Below the pieces are notes generated by a model. It was not told where the DNA came from, searched no databases, and saw nothing but the letters and a program-made list of their open reading frames with translations. DNA of 64,000 nt, taken from the NCBI GenBank assembly GCA_039000515.1, contig JBCFYV010002255.1:24797963-24861962 (forward strand). The letters are read 5' to 3'. This document shows positions 10,410-22,640 of this stretch, piece after piece. Each line of letters begins with the position of its first letter. Within the stretch, counting starts at the first letter, position 1. The DNA is from Timema cristinae. Lineage: Eukaryota > Arthropoda > Insecta > Phasmatodea > Timematidae. The position numbers and the translations under genes are program-made.

Positions 10410-10493
10410 ACAAACAACAATATGAGTGCAATGATCAAAAAGATATAAATATAAATATAAATATAAAACCCTGTGAAGCAGAGTGGGGGCAGC
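10410..10493 (-). other. Retrotransposon leader; no canonical primer-binding site
   Basis: After the 5' LTR the minus strand reads GCTGCCCCCACTCTGCTTCA. No TGG-starting match to a tRNA 3' end is obvious. A TAAATA repeat follows at about 10443-10466. Confidence 0.5.
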
Positions 10494-11808
10494 TCAACCA
10501 TGCTTAAATGGTTTAGGCATTTATTTAGTTAAATCACAGGGATCCTTATTGACCACCACTCAAGTTAAGTAAATATTCCCTATTTTATTATTTAAACAAC
10601 TTGTATATAAGGCAGGGACCTCGCAAAAACAAAACAGGAGATAACAAGATACTAAGCCTTGGCCAGTTTATTTAACAATATAACAAGATGTAAAATATAA
10701 AAAAATATAAATATATATATATATGACATAATATTTAGAATTTAAGCTTGGCGCATTCTTACTCGCTCTGGTCATCAAAACATAGATACTCCTGATTAAC
10801 TAGTCAAAACAATATATCATGACAACTACTTAAAGTACTATACTTAGTTCTCCTAAACTAGCATACCCTACGTTTGTTAACCCACAGAATTCAATATATA
10901 AACATATTGAAAGTTACTTGAAATAAATTTCTGATCAAAACAATGTAGCATAACAAATATTTAAATTACTAGACTTAGTTTCCCAAAACCTACTTTGTTT
11001 AACCTGCGGAATTAGATATATAGACATATTGAAAGTAAATTGTCCTAAATTTCTAATCATAACATTATAACATGACAAATATCTAAGCAACTAACTTTAG
11101 TTCTCCAAAGGCTATTTTGGTAAACCTGCCGAATTAGATCTATAAACATATTGAAAGTAAATTGTCCTAAATTTCTAATCATAACATTAAAGTACAACAA
11201 GTATCCAAAGTACTACATTTAGTACTGCTAAACTGTTCACATACTGGAGAATCAATTTATAACCTACAGCCTACCATTTAACGATACAATATCTCTAACT
11301 AGCTCGCCATCATTAAGTCAACTTACATTGTTGGGAGTATTAGTTCCTCTAACGGCTAGTGGCATCAAAGAGTGATTTATTCCATGTCAAACACTCGCCT
11401 TTATTCATTTGAATTCAGAGGAGAAAAAAGGGGGTTGGAATGAATAGCCATAATTCGATATCATATTGTCCAATCGGCGACTAGAAGACCTCATCGGCGC
11501 CTGCGCAGAACGCTATGAAGTCTTGGTCTTGGATAACAGGGGGTGGGGGGTGACGAGTACACGACAATTGAGAGCTAGCCAAGTTTATCAGATCGCGCAC
11601 GCGCTTTATTCACTCCCATCTATCTTGATGATGAAACAACCGGTTGTTCTTCCAGGACGTTAGATAGAGTTTGTTTGTTGTGTGAGTGGATCGTACTGGT
11701 CGAAAAAGCTCGCCTTCGGCCTCGAATGTGTTCTCCGACAGGGCAGTAAAACAGGGTGAGTAGCCAGGCGAACTAAGTGGTGGCGGTGTAGTATGCGACC
11801 ACGGTACA
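10494..11808 (-). repeat. 5' LTR of the gypsy element
   Basis: It is 1315 bp and pairs with 4123-5436. Differences seen: one extra A in the A-run near 10627, and G instead of A in ATATAGACATATTG near 11024. It contains the same 122-bp internal repeats (from about 10886). The Pol II promoter should lie here on the minus strand, but I cannot place a transcription start with confidence. Confidence 0.95.
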
Positions 11809-11812
11809 TATG
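11809..11812. repeat. 4-bp target site duplication, right
   Basis: TATG matches 4119-4122. Confidence 0.85.
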
Positions 11813-12686
11813 TATCCATATTTTATAATGTATTTTCTATTAAAAAAATAGAGCATAAGGGGAATATAAACCGACCTTTTCAGGTGAACAGTTATCTCAC
11901 CAAACTTTCAGGAAAGCATAAAGAGCTTATTGTCAATTTAACTGAAAGTGGTTGTAAGGGGTGTATAAGGGAAGATAAGAGTCCCATAAAAGGGGCTAAC
12001 TCTACTCCTCCAGTCGGGTAGTGTATATTCTTTAAAATTCAACCTCCTAAAACGTTTCCTTAACTTAAAAGGCTACATTAGATTAGATATTTTAATTAAT
12101 ATTATTTTAAGTTATTTTGTAGCCTATACTAGGTTAGATTAAATTAGTTAAAAAAAAGTTAATCAACAAACACAAAAAAAAATCAACTAAAACAATTTTG
12201 AAAACATATTTTTATTCTTGATGCCATAATGTAAGTAAATACAAATGGAAAATATATTCAATAAAAAAAAATGTAACCACCTGAATCGGTGGACACGCGG
12301 ATAAAATGTGTGCCTCATATATTCTTATCATGGGAAAGCAGGGCTGAACTTAAGGATTACTGTGAAATATTTAATAAATAGTTTTCTACTCCCCTTCACG
12401 GCAATATTATAATATTTTCTCTAAATTCCACTTTCCTCATTTCAGTAGGTACACGCCCGTTGTCCCCAAAGTAATTTGGCCTAAACTCTAAAGTGTAGAT
12501 CAACTGACTATGTTAATTAATACATTTTTAAACTAAATTACTTTATAGTGATGTTAGTTATTGTGATGCACTTAATTAATTTGTTTTCTAAACTTTGTGA
12601 TAATGCAACCCTGTATTTGGAAAATAAACGTTTAGTACTAAATAACAAAAAAAATGATAGCTAGAAATCACTTTGAGACTGTTTTA
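11813..12686. other. AT-rich stretch, nothing recognised
   Basis: No coding region or repeat copy could be supported. Confidence 0.5.
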
Positions 12687-12824
12687 TTTGTGTGTGTGCG
12701 TGTGCGTGTGCGTGTGCGTGTGCGTGTGCGTGTGCGTGTGCGTGTGCGTGTGCGTGTGCGTGTGCGTGTGCGTGTGCGTGTGCGTGTGCGTGTGCGTGTG
12801 CGTGTGGTGTCGTGTGTGTGTGTG

Positions 12825-12860
<36 letters not shown>
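12687..12860. repeat. GTGTGC hexamer array followed by GT microsatellite
   Basis: About 19 perfect copies of GTGTGC (to about 12806), then interrupted GT repeats to 12860. Long open frames on both strands (up to 126 codons, alternating Val-Arg or Ala-His) are a by-product of the repeat. Confidence 0.95.
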
Positions 12861-12864
<4 letters not shown>

Positions 12865-13529
12865 GAAGAAATACATCTTATCGAAATAACTTAAACATTT
12901 CAAAATTAATTTTTGTTTTATCAAAACATTTCCATTTCTGTAACTATTTAAATCTCAGAAACTTCTTCAAAGAACAATATTCTCTTTCATGGAATTATTC
13001 TAATTATTCTCGTCTCATTGCTGGCAGTAATTAATTCTGTTCATTAAAGAATCTCAGCGCAAAAATGAAATTAGCCAATACGAAAATAATGTTGATCCAG
13101 AGCATTTGACTTTAAAAATAACATGATTTCATGAAGAGGTATTTCAAAGAAAATGTATTTTGTGGATGTCAAAGGATGACTTGGATTTATATCCTTACAT
13201 TCACAGAGGTAAAACTTAAATGTGAATATAAAGCTTTAACTTGTTTTTATGCCTGTGTCAGACAGGGTGATTATAATACTAACAAACCAAACAAAACAAA
13301 TCCTTCGATTGATAAATGCGTGAAAGGTTGGTATTTGTTTGTAAAAAAAAATTATATATTTCTATAGATACATAAATACTCGTACATATCTAATCACCCC
13401 ATTCCCTTACGGTGTAGGCAAGAAACTGTGCATATAGCTAAAAAAAAAAACAATTCTATACTTAACTAACGTTCTCCACAATTCCCTATCCTTGCATACT
13501 CCCTTCACTTCAACAACATCCATACATCC
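12861..13529. other. AT-rich stretch, nothing recognised
   Basis: Only chance open frames are present (for example 13131-13367). Confidence 0.45.
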
Positions 13530-13760
13530 ATATACCGAGTCATACATGATCTTTTATTATTATTAATTTTAATTTTTTCTCTTTTTAACACATTCATATA
13601 CAAAATTTAGCCACGTCTTACATGGCCAACTCTTCCTTTTGATCCACACACTCTACCTTAATATATTTGCTTCGTCACTCTATTTACACTCATCCTCTCA
13701 ACATGACCAAACCAAAGTAGAACTCTTCTTTCTCATTGACCTATTGGATATTTGTATTGT
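13530..13760 (-). pseudogene. Degraded LINE ORF2 C-terminal fragment
   Basis: Translated on the minus strand, one frame gives LLWFGHVERMSVNRVTKQIY, interrupted by stops on both sides, then GRVCGSKGRVGHVRRG. This is the well-known C-terminal pattern (WFGHVERM..NR..K.IY..RV.G.R.RG) of insect endonuclease/reverse-transcriptase LINEs. Several stops show that it is dead. Confidence 0.75.
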
Positions 13761-13764
13761 CGAA

Positions 13765-14045
13765 TAAATTGAAAAATTACACCATGACACGGGAATTGAA
13801 CTCGGACCTTTTGTTTAGCGCACATATAAGCTACCACTGAGCTCTCCAAGGATCGTTCCGTGCTAGGGGTAGTTCTTAACTCATATTTTAAGGCAGAGTC
13901 TGTGATGGACGTGTGGATATCGACTACTAAAAGCTACACGGTTGTGGATATGTGCTGCCAATGCATTGATGCACTAAGTCAAAGGTCCTTGGTTCGATAT
14001 CCATGTCCACGTGTCATACTTTTTAAAAAAATTATTCAATTATAA
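13765..14045. repeat. Inverted pair of tRNA-like units (foldback)
   Basis: Minus strand 13780-13855 has an A-box-like AGCTCAGTGGTAG and a B-box-like GAGTTCAATTCC. Plus strand 13925-14045 has a related unit with GGTTCGATATCC. Both continue into CGTGTCAT and a T-rich end, so they form divergent arms. A related single arm lies at 19880-20010 (minus). Confidence 0.45.
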
Positions 14046-14592
14046 ATGAGATACGGCTCATTTATCTTCGTAATTTTAATCATTCATCACCCAGGTTTTG
14101 TATTTGATATATACTTGGATTTATTGTGATGCTTTATTTCGTATTTATATGGGTTATTACGTAAACGTGGATAAAGTTCGAGGGGATTAAATATTTCTAT
14201 TTTTACTACCTAAATAAAAATGAATCTAAAATTGAAAATCTGGCTGGTTTAGGTTCAATCCCATGGTCTATAATACAGTATAAATGTGCAATGTTTCAGC
14301 TTTATAGGGTCATATATGGGCTTTTGGAGGTTGTGGAAAGACACACATATTAGGAAATAATATAAGTTATAGCACACGCTCTATTCATGGCTTAATATAA
14401 GAGATAGGGATGAAGAGGATGGCTTAAAGGAAAATGTATCTAGATTTTTATGGAGTGATTCTGAGGAAATCACAGTTTTAAAATCGTATGCTAAAATCGC
14501 TACCTAGTTTTGAGCTCCTAGCTTCCTCTCAACGGTGATGTGGTACGGGTCTAACGCCTTCGATCACTCAAGTCATCTTTGCGGTTAACACT

Positions 14593-14909
14593 GTTATTAT
14601 TATTATTACTATTATTATTATTATTACTATTATCGTGTCTTACTACCCGTTCGGGTTATACGCACTTACGCCAATGTGTAATGGTAGGGTGATTGCGAGA
14701 TGAAAATGGAGGGCCTATAGTTTAACGTGGAATCCGAACAACGGTGGAGACCTGGCATTCCCCACATTCACAAGTTGTGATTAATACACGTCTTGTCAGA
14801 GGCGAAGGAAGGGTTTGGTAATCAGATAAATCTGTGCCGGGACCGAGGATTGAACCCCGGACCCCAAATATAGAAGTCCGACACCTTACTCCTAGACTAG
14901 CAGGTCACC
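14593..14909 (-). mobile_element. SINE family A, full-length copy
   Basis: It reads from head GGTGACCTGCTAGTCTAGGA (14909 downwards), through B box GGGTTCAATCC, to the conserved body, the ACCCGAACGGGT tail and an ATT/AAT repeat end. The flanks share ACACTGTTA (14588-14596 and 14914-14922), a probable 9-bp target duplication. Confidence 0.85.
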
Positions 14910-14939
14910 TCTTACACTGTTAGTTAAAAGGATATAGTG

Positions 14940-15388
14940 CAGGGGTCTCAAAATTTTAAGGCCCAAGGGCCAAAGTTTCCGTCTCTCATTGGCTCTTTGT
15001 CCCCAATACTGTATCGACAATATTAGGATTGAACACTTTATTATTTTTCTTTTGACATCCCAAGTATCTCAGTGGTGACGAACGAAGGTGAACATTCTCG
15101 AATATGTACGAACACTCCCGAAACAGTACTATCTCCCTTTTTTTTACTAGAGTTGTCATTTGCTGGTTCAAGTTACCTTTGTATAAAAACGTAAAATCGT
15201 CTTTATATGAAGCGAAAATAGTTACTAAAAGAATTTAAAATACGTATCTATGTTATTATTTAACTGTGTAAAATATTAATATTTTTGTCCATTGAAATAA
15301 TTTTATATATTTCATGAGCTGGCGGGCTTCATAAAACCTTTAGGATAGATCCACAAGTGGTCTGTGGGCCACTGTTTGAAAACCCCTG
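14940..15388. mobile_element. hAT-like MITE
   Basis: The left end CAGGGGTCTCAAAATTTTAA and the right end read in reverse, CAGGGGTTTTCAAACAGTGG, form hAT-type terminal inverted repeats. The flanking 8-mers ATATAGTG and ATGTAGGA agree at 5 of 8 positions, suggesting an aged target duplication. The interior (449 bp in total) has no transposase. Confidence 0.7.
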
Positions 15389-15981
15389 ATGTAGGATCTA
15401 CTACCATGTGTTATTGTTTGATTAACTTATTATATATATGGGTTTAAGTAAAAGAGATATCATCGCACATCTGAATTAATGGACACGTGGGTAAAGGCGT
15501 CATAATTGAATGATGGTTGAGGTTTGAGTCCAAGAGAGGTGTAATGGGGATTGTTTTCCCTTGATGAAGGGTACAAGGGAAAAGGAGGAAGTCCACTTTT
15601 AACACAAACTGAGTTAGACAATCATGACACCTTTCTAATGAACTTTATAATATGGTTAAAATAGGGCTCTTGTCATATTTAAACCAATTAACAAAAGCAT
15701 TTGTTGGGATCATTAAGTGGTTTAAGATATAAAAGTTGATCTGGAAAATGTGTGTAATTGGACTTACGCACCCCTCAATCCCTTATACCTCTTCCCTTCA
15801 AATAGATTTCCGCTCTCCTTTCATACAAATGCAGTTACACTTCATTCTAAATTCTATCTTTATGATCATTATCCTATTCGTGTAACGATATGAATATCCC
15901 GTCAAAGGATTGAGACGCGACTCACAGAAATAAGAAAGAATAAGCGCAAGAGGTAGCCAGCTACTTTTGCACAGTGTAAAT

Positions 15982-15984
<3 letters not shown>
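15389..15984. other. No gene; possible tRNA-like relic
   Basis: Positions 15465-15545 contain a B-box-like GAGGTTTGAGTCC after a GGACACGTGGG motif, perhaps a degraded SINE head. Nothing else is recognised. Confidence 0.35.

Positions 15985-16064
<80 letters not shown>
15985..16064. repeat. TA microsatellite
   Basis: About 40 TA units with one interruption near 16046. Confidence 0.95.
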
Positions 16065-16065
<1 letters not shown>

Positions 16066-16339
16066 ACTTTATAGGATTTTGAGCTTAAGTTTCTCAGAAT
16101 CGAAGATACATGAGAAAAATCACGACTTTTAACGAACTTGATCATCGACAAGAATCCCATAAAATGTAATAAATTGTACTTATATAAAATTGTTTATCTG
16201 CAATGATAGTGAGGTATCATTTTACACTTTTTATTACGTTATACTACCGTGAAAACGGAAACTGGAGCAGAAAACATTTCTAGAATTATGTTTATTGATT
16301 CTTTCAGATCAAGTTGGTGGATAATCATAAGCCATTCAA

Positions 16340-16520
16340 AATCAACCCGTATAGCCTTATTCAAAGCTTATTCGAACCAAATAAAGAATGATATTTTATA
16401 GATTTATTCAAATCATTACTTGAACTAAATAAAGAATGATATTTTATATATTTATTCAAAGTATTACTTGAACTAAATAAATAATCAACCTGTATAGCTC
16501 TATTCAAATTTTACTCAAAC
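16340..16520. repeat. 48-bp minisatellite, three copies
   Basis: The motif AACTAAATAAAGAATGATAT and variants start at 16375, 16423 and 16471 with an exact 48-bp period. The flanks TCAACCCGTATAGC (about 16342) and TCAACCTGTATAGC (about 16486) are themselves repeated. Confidence 0.75.
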
Positions 16521-17194
16521 ACAATGAAAGCAAACTGGTTGAATATGTAAGGGATTTAATTTAATTCTTAACTGTATCCTTAACAACTTATTATGTTAGC
16601 TACACAAGCCCCAAAATGTTTGTGGGAATAAATAAATAAATAAATAAAATTAAAGTTTGTTTTAATATTAAGGATGTCCCTCGGAAACTAGGGTTGTTAA
16701 TTAACAATAATTATATGAAATAATATATTTGGCTTTAGCTGATTTAATTTTTTTATTTTCTGTTGATGAAGAATACAAAATATTGGAAAAAGCAAGAATT
16801 TTGGAATTTGATTTTCAGTGAAACAATATATATTTTAAATAAAAAAAATTATAGGATTAAATATGAAATAAATGGATACATATATCAAATAGTATTTTCT
16901 AAATTTATTTAATGCTGAAACAAATGGATTGTTTGGTGTTTAGTGTAAAATTTTACATGGTAATTTTAGTTCAAGCGTATGTCGTAGCTTAGTCCAAATA
17001 AATAAAAAAATGTTATTTTTTTAAAGATTTTGATAATTAGTAAGTTCACGATCAAGGTTATTAATCGATTTAATCCAAAGGGTAGGCATTTTGAAGGTTA
17101 CATAGAGGAGATTTACCCGTGTAACATGTAGAGAGGTTGGGAGTATCAAAGTAATAAATCAGGCTTGGAAAACTACCCTTAGTTTACCTGGTTA
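16521..17194. other. AT-rich stretch, nothing recognised
   Basis: Includes a short AAAT repeat near 16630; no gene seen. Confidence 0.45.
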
Positions 17195-17440
17195 CCTGCC
17201 TGGTATTAAGGCGTTACTCTCGTGATAGGCTGGACTGCCGATGACAGGAAGATCGAGGTTCGAATCTTGGGCGAGTGCACTGAGGGGTTTTTTCCAAAAT
17301 AGTTTTCCACTCTCTCTCTCCCCCGCAAATGGGGGTATATTTTTTCCAAATGTAGACTTCCTAATACCTTAAAACTATTAAGAGTAATTTTTATATATGT
17401 GTATAATCCAAATGGGTAGTAAGATGCTGCACTAAAAAAA
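17195..17440 (+). mobile_element. SINE family B copy
   Basis: It has B box AGGTTCGAATCTTGG, the conserved body with GTTTTCCACTCTC and CGCAAATGGGGGTA, and a degraded tail CCAAATGGGTAGTAAGATGC ending in an A-run. Confidence 0.75.
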
Positions 17441-19879
17441 AGTTTATCTGCCTAAGATTTGAACCAACTTCCCTGTCATTAGCAATACAGATGTTTATTA
17501 CGAGCTTGACGTCTTATACTATGTATGCGACAGTGTATTTATCCTCTTTTAGTCATGCTTTTTTTTTAAGTCTGATTTATTATTTCAAATACGCCACAGC
17601 TTTAATATTCACTTTTTTTTAGTAAAGGAAAGAAAAATAGAAATCTATGACCCACTTAAATAAGATAAAAGTCGATATATTTGAAATATTTATAACACAT
17701 CTATTGGTAAGATGTGAAAAGTTTATCGTTACAGTGGCTTCAATGTAGGTGGTAGTTTGGTTTACACCCCTTCCCTAAAGGGTGGTTTAAGAGTGTGGGG
17801 GCCACAAGGGTGGGGTTGGCACGTATCCAGCCAAGGGGTCGTAAAGTTTTTGGGAAATAGGGTGTGAGTATAAGGGGTAAAGGGGGGGGGTCCAAGAACC
17901 TAGAACCACCAAAGAGGAGTCTAGGGAGGAGTGTTTTTTTTTTCTCTTTTCTTCCGTTAGGTCTTTTCTATGGCTCTACACACTTTACAACTTTTTTTAG
18001 AGTAGGAGGAATAACGGGGGCAGAGGTTTGGGTAAGAAGAAGGGGTAAGAATTTGTTACTTTGGTTTTCTGTAAAACTGTCTTTACCAAACGCTGCACAT
18101 CGAACCCCGAACTCACTGAAAATATTTTTGAGTAAAATTGCTCATATGTTGTTTTTTTCACCTACCTAGTCTATTTCTTAGCGATATTCAGCACCGTAAA
18201 AATACATTCGTCACTTCCGAACGGTGAAAATAGCTACCATTTTCTGACAAGGCTACCGGTAGGTCGCTCGTGGAAGAGAAGGAAAAAAAATAATTAAAGG
18301 AAAATGGGAAATATATCCTGCGGAAATGGCTGGGTTGTATTTCACAAGGACATGACAACTTGAAATAAACAATTCATGATAGAAATGATACCTAGTAGAA
18401 TTCCACAAAATCGACTAGAAAAGTTATTTAGCATTTCATTGCGAAGAATCTTTTAGAAATAGAAACTCTGATATTATTTTAATATTCCCTTGTTTTATTA
18501 TTGTAAATAAACTTCGTTCTGATGAGTTAATTGTATATGTACCTTTAACATGTGAGGCTTGCGAGGAATGTGATCGCCTGGGAAGAAAAAAAAGTTTTGA
18601 TTGGAGCATCTTTATGAAAATAAACCGAGACTCTATTTTTAGTATTTTCCATGAATATGGATAAATATCTGTGCTCATGCACAGAAAATTGTAAAATTTT
18701 TAAGGAATAATTTAAAAAAGGTAAATTATAGTTGTGTAAATAGCTGTCGAGTGTTGTGCAAGCCTTAAAGTTTTATGAAGCAATCAAAAATTGAAAAATT
18801 GACACATATTTAAGTTTTAGATCAGATCAATCAATGCGTAAAATTGAACCAAACTCTTTTTGTAAGAACATCAAGGCCCTTAGAAATTACAGAATTAATT
18901 ACTACTTTTAACTTTTTATTTTATTTTAAAGAGATACTATTTAAGATTTCAAACCTCACATTATTTATTTTTATTAACTAGATTTTGTAATGTTATTGAT
19001 TAGCTAATCTTTGATAAATGAAGAGAATATTTTATTTTGTTTCTTTTATTAATTATTGATATTTATAAACTATAATATTTTATTATTTATAGTAATACTA
19101 GCCTTGTATATAAACGAGTACCCAGAGGTAGGATTTTGGTGGAGTTAGAAAACATAATTACAACAATAATAAACTTATTTGTCAATTTTTTTAACTGTTT
19201 TTATTGTTTCCCTTATACTTTTTTTTTAGATTTTGCGTGACAAATATTATTATACTGTTTTATTGTATTATTTGATATATTGTGCATTGTTGGAGTTGCA
19301 GTCCATCGTTGGTAAGCACTTCGTTGGTTGTTACTGTGGAACTTGATTATTGTAAGTTCAGGAAGTTCATTGTCACTTTGCCAGGGATCTCAACACTTTC
19401 TCCAGTAACTATAGCATATTTTTAGTATAGCCTAGGTACCAATAATTTCCTCACTGGTCTCAATATTTTAATTTCTTCGGGCTCTTCGGCGTATTTTTCC
19501 TACCCAAACCCACGCACTCACCACCCGTTGTAGTTTGCCAATTATTTTACCCCAAAACAATTTTTTTCGGTTACAGTTTTGTATCTTTTTATTATATTAC
19601 TAGTTTTATTCAATAGTTAAACGAAGTTTTTTTTTCTTTCAAAAACCAAGTATGCGTGTACAGTTCAATTTTTCAGGTCAAACACGCCCCGGACATCCAA
19701 TTTTAACAACATATTTTTAGGCCATTTTAGGTTAATTCAAGGGATAGATTCAATATAAAAACTTTGGCTCAAGGTATAAGCATACAACATTTAAATATCA
19801 AAATGTATTAACTAGAAAGTCTATTATAATTGTTAAGTAAGGTTACAGACGCATTTATACAACATTTTTCCTTAAAAAA
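17441..19879. other. No recognised gene
   Basis: A G-rich patch at 17750-18060 contains an open frame (17864-18169) with no known domain. The rest is AT-rich. An open frame at 18436-18678 on the minus strand is also unrecognised. Confidence 0.45.
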
Positions 19880-20010
19880 AAAAAAAAGACACCTGGACAC
19901 GTGAATCAAACCTGGTGCCTTTGGCCTAGTACGCCAATGTTATAAGCAATCAGCTATCCAGGAGTTATCCCGTGCCCAGGGCCATTCTTAACTCGAATTT
20001 TAAGGGAGAG
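19880..20010 (-). repeat. tRNA-like repeat related to 13765-13900
   Basis: The minus strand shows GGTTTGATTCACGTGTCCAG, resembling a B box, and upstream TTAAAATTCGAGTTAAGAA shared with the arm at about 13870-13900. Confidence 0.45.
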
Positions 20011-21699
20011 AGAGTAAATATCAAGTTTACATAAAATCTATTAAACCATTTCGACTGTGCAAATATAAATAGCCTAAGTACATACATATGAGGATGTAAC
20101 AAGTTTTAAGATCCACTTTTTTGTGTTTCGGAGGCGCATAAAGCCTTAAGTTGCATCTTAATCTCGAGGCAGAAATGTTTCAAAATTATAACATTTTAAA
20201 TAATTTCTTTGTATGATAAAGTGAACAAAAAAACCTCAAATGAAATAAAATCAACCCAAGAGACATTTATTAAACTAATTGTTTTCTCTATCAAAACCCA
20301 GGTCGGTGGATCTGCAAAGGAGTAGGTAGCCTTTTGAATTACAGGCGATTGTAATGGAGATATCTTCTTACTAAATAATTTTGTAAAATTCCTCTACTTT
20401 CCTCTGTCTTCCCACCGTTATTCAGTTATTTATACTTTACTCGCATCCATTATTCTCCTCTCACTAATAAACTTGCTGTTACCTGCTACTTCCACCCAAG
20501 TTATCGGTTTCCCTTGCGATATTTTCCCTCCAAACTTCAACTCTGTCATTTCACTTGGGTTTCTTTTATTTTACATTTTCATTACGTGTCCATACTATTT
20601 CATATTTGCTTCTTCTATTACCTGTGCTATATCTCTCGCCCAAACATCTTCGGTGCTAACCCTAACGCTCATGTTGACATCTAGTACACTCCTCAAAAAT
20701 TTCATTCAATATACGTGAACCGAAACGTAAATTAGGTTACATTTCATCTTAATCTACCTTCTTCGTCCCTTTAATATTAACTTAATACAAGGCAGATAGC
20801 CCGGAGAGGTATTAACTCATGGTGGAAATATAAAATAGATATAAAGAAGCTTTGTTTTTATTTTAGAACGCTTGTGGTTTATTTTTCCTTCAAAATCTCC
20901 ATTCAGTTTTAATCGAACAACCGTCTATTCCACAATTACCGCACGTTTGACGCTCCCTGTATCACTACGTCTTACCTCAGCAGATAAATTTTCCCTGCGC
21001 ACACGTCACGTGGTCTCCTAGAACACTAAAAAGGAGAAAAAGATCACCATTTCCCCTTCCTATTGGTCACCATTTATTTCAACTGTGTACAAAAAACAGA
21101 AACAGTGGTTCCAATAGGAGTTCTGACATTCGGCGATGTAAGCCATCAGGTTTTGTCGGATTACCATTCGAAAGTATATAGGATTATATCTGGTTTACGT
21201 AAATTGATGGAAATTGTATTGGTGTATGGAGATGTCATCAAGATAATTAGAATTAGGAATGAAGATATTTGGGAAAGAGTTTCATGATCTTAGGGGTCTT
21301 ATTTGAATATTTGTGATGTTAGTTATAATTAAAGCAAGAAACAAAAATACAATTTATTAATTATTTTTCAAGATAGATTATAAAATATTAATAAGGTTGT
21401 ACTTATGTCAGTGAAAATATTATGAGATCTAATGCATTTGATTGATAATTAGATTATTATCAATTAAACTTAGTTATCTTATAGTTAAAATTGATATTGA
21501 AAATAAAATAGGAATCATTGCCACAGGTAGGGAAAATATTTCATTTGGTGCGACTCATCTAACATAGTAAATACAAAATTTATTCCTTTTGGGAACACGA
21601 GAAAAATAATACAAGATAGTCAAAAAGTTGCTGAGAATATTCAAAATAACACATTTAAATGGTTGTTTGAAATATAATGAGTCCAAATTCTACAGGATG
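20011..21699. other. No recognised gene
   Basis: A pyrimidine-rich stretch at 20395-20700 resembles the reverse complement of LINE 3' sequence seen at 37978-38170 but is too diverged to annotate. A CACGTCACGTGG element lies at about 21003. Confidence 0.4.
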
Positions 21700-22015
21700 G
21701 TTAACATGAAGTAGTAGAGAAAGCAAGGGTAAGATGGAATGGTCGTGTAATAAGGTTGGAAAAGGGGAAGATCTAAAGGAGAATAAAGGAATTGAAGAAT
21801 CTAGGGGAAAGTTCGCAGAATGGACCAAAAATAGGATGTAAGAGCAGGTAGCAGCACGTATGTGAGCGAGGAGAGCAGTATAAATATGAGTGAAGGCGGA
21901 AGAAAGGTTGAAGAAATTATGGAAATGAAGGAATTTTACTAAATTGACCCAGCCACAGGATGGAAACTGTTGTTGTTGATGATGATGATAATGAGGAGGA
22001 GGAGGAGGAGGAGGA
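21700..22015 (+). pseudogene. LINE 3' end fragment
   Basis: A diverged RARVRWNGRVIRLEK-like frame resembles the LINE ORF2 RW.GHV motif. It is followed by GGAATTTTACTAAATTGACC, CCACAGGATGGAAACTGTTG and a GATGAT tail. The same terminal sequence occurs in reverse at 37978-38170. Confidence 0.6.
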
Positions 22016-22454
22016 TTGTTGTTGTACCTTTTCAGACAGATAGAAAAATACTAATAACACTTTTCAATATGTATTGTACGACAACTTAATTCATTCCATA
22101 GTCTGTCTCCAAATTGAGTTATGGCTCTCAATTAGATTCCCAGCTTAGCAAAATAGTCTATAGTAATTATTATTTATTCCTCTTTTATAGTGATGAATTA
22201 ACAGGCCATGGAACTGGGCGCTGTATATGTTATTAAATTAAATTAGTTTGTAAGTCATGTGCTGATATATTCAGTAGTTTCATAAAGTTCCCATTAAATA
22301 CCCTAAATATTAATTAATTGTTATAATTAATTTATTGAATATATGAAATACACATTACCAAACAAAGTCAATTTTATGACTTTTTTTTTTGTCACCACGT
22401 CTCATTGCCTGTTCATGTTAATACATATTTGTACTATTTACCCTAATTACCCTT

Positions 22455-22640
22455 TGGTGGTATGGATGTGGAAAATTGAATTTAGAGGAAGTTTACTCAC
22501 ATCAGCATTTAGAGAGAGTGGAAAACCATTTATAAAAAACAAAATTTACTCTATCCAACCGGGATTAAAATCTTGAACTCCCCATCATCGGCAATCCAGT
22601 CTATGGCGAAAGTGACGTCATTGAAATGGGTCACATGACA
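22455..22640 (-). mobile_element. SINE family B, degraded copy
   Basis: The minus strand has a tRNA-like head near 22560-22640 and the conserved body (ATTTAGAGGAAGTTTACTCA on the plus strand). Confidence 0.6.

Larger units (their letters stand above)
4123..11808 (-). mobile_element. Complete Ty3/gypsy LTR retrotransposon (7.69 kb)
   Basis: Two direct repeats of 1314 and 1315 bp (4123-5436 and 10494-11808) bound an internal region coding on the minus strand for gag, protease, RT, RNase H and integrase in that order, which is the Ty3/gypsy arrangement. The insertion is flanked by TATG. The LTRs differ by only one substitution and one A indel that I could find, so it is young. The minus-strand LTR starts TGTACC and ends GGTTGA, so it is not TG...CA. 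The coding frame is interrupted at four places besides the gag-pol overlap, so as assembled the copy is probably not autonomous. No env-like frame is seen between integrase and the 3' LTR. Confidence 0.95.

Noticed and set aside
12654..13034. 126-codon frame (and shadows on both strands)
   Set aside because: Produced by the GTGTGC/GT repeat, which opens several frames at once.
17864..18169. 101-codon frame in the G-rich patch
   Set aside because: Low-complexity start and no family match that I can recognise.
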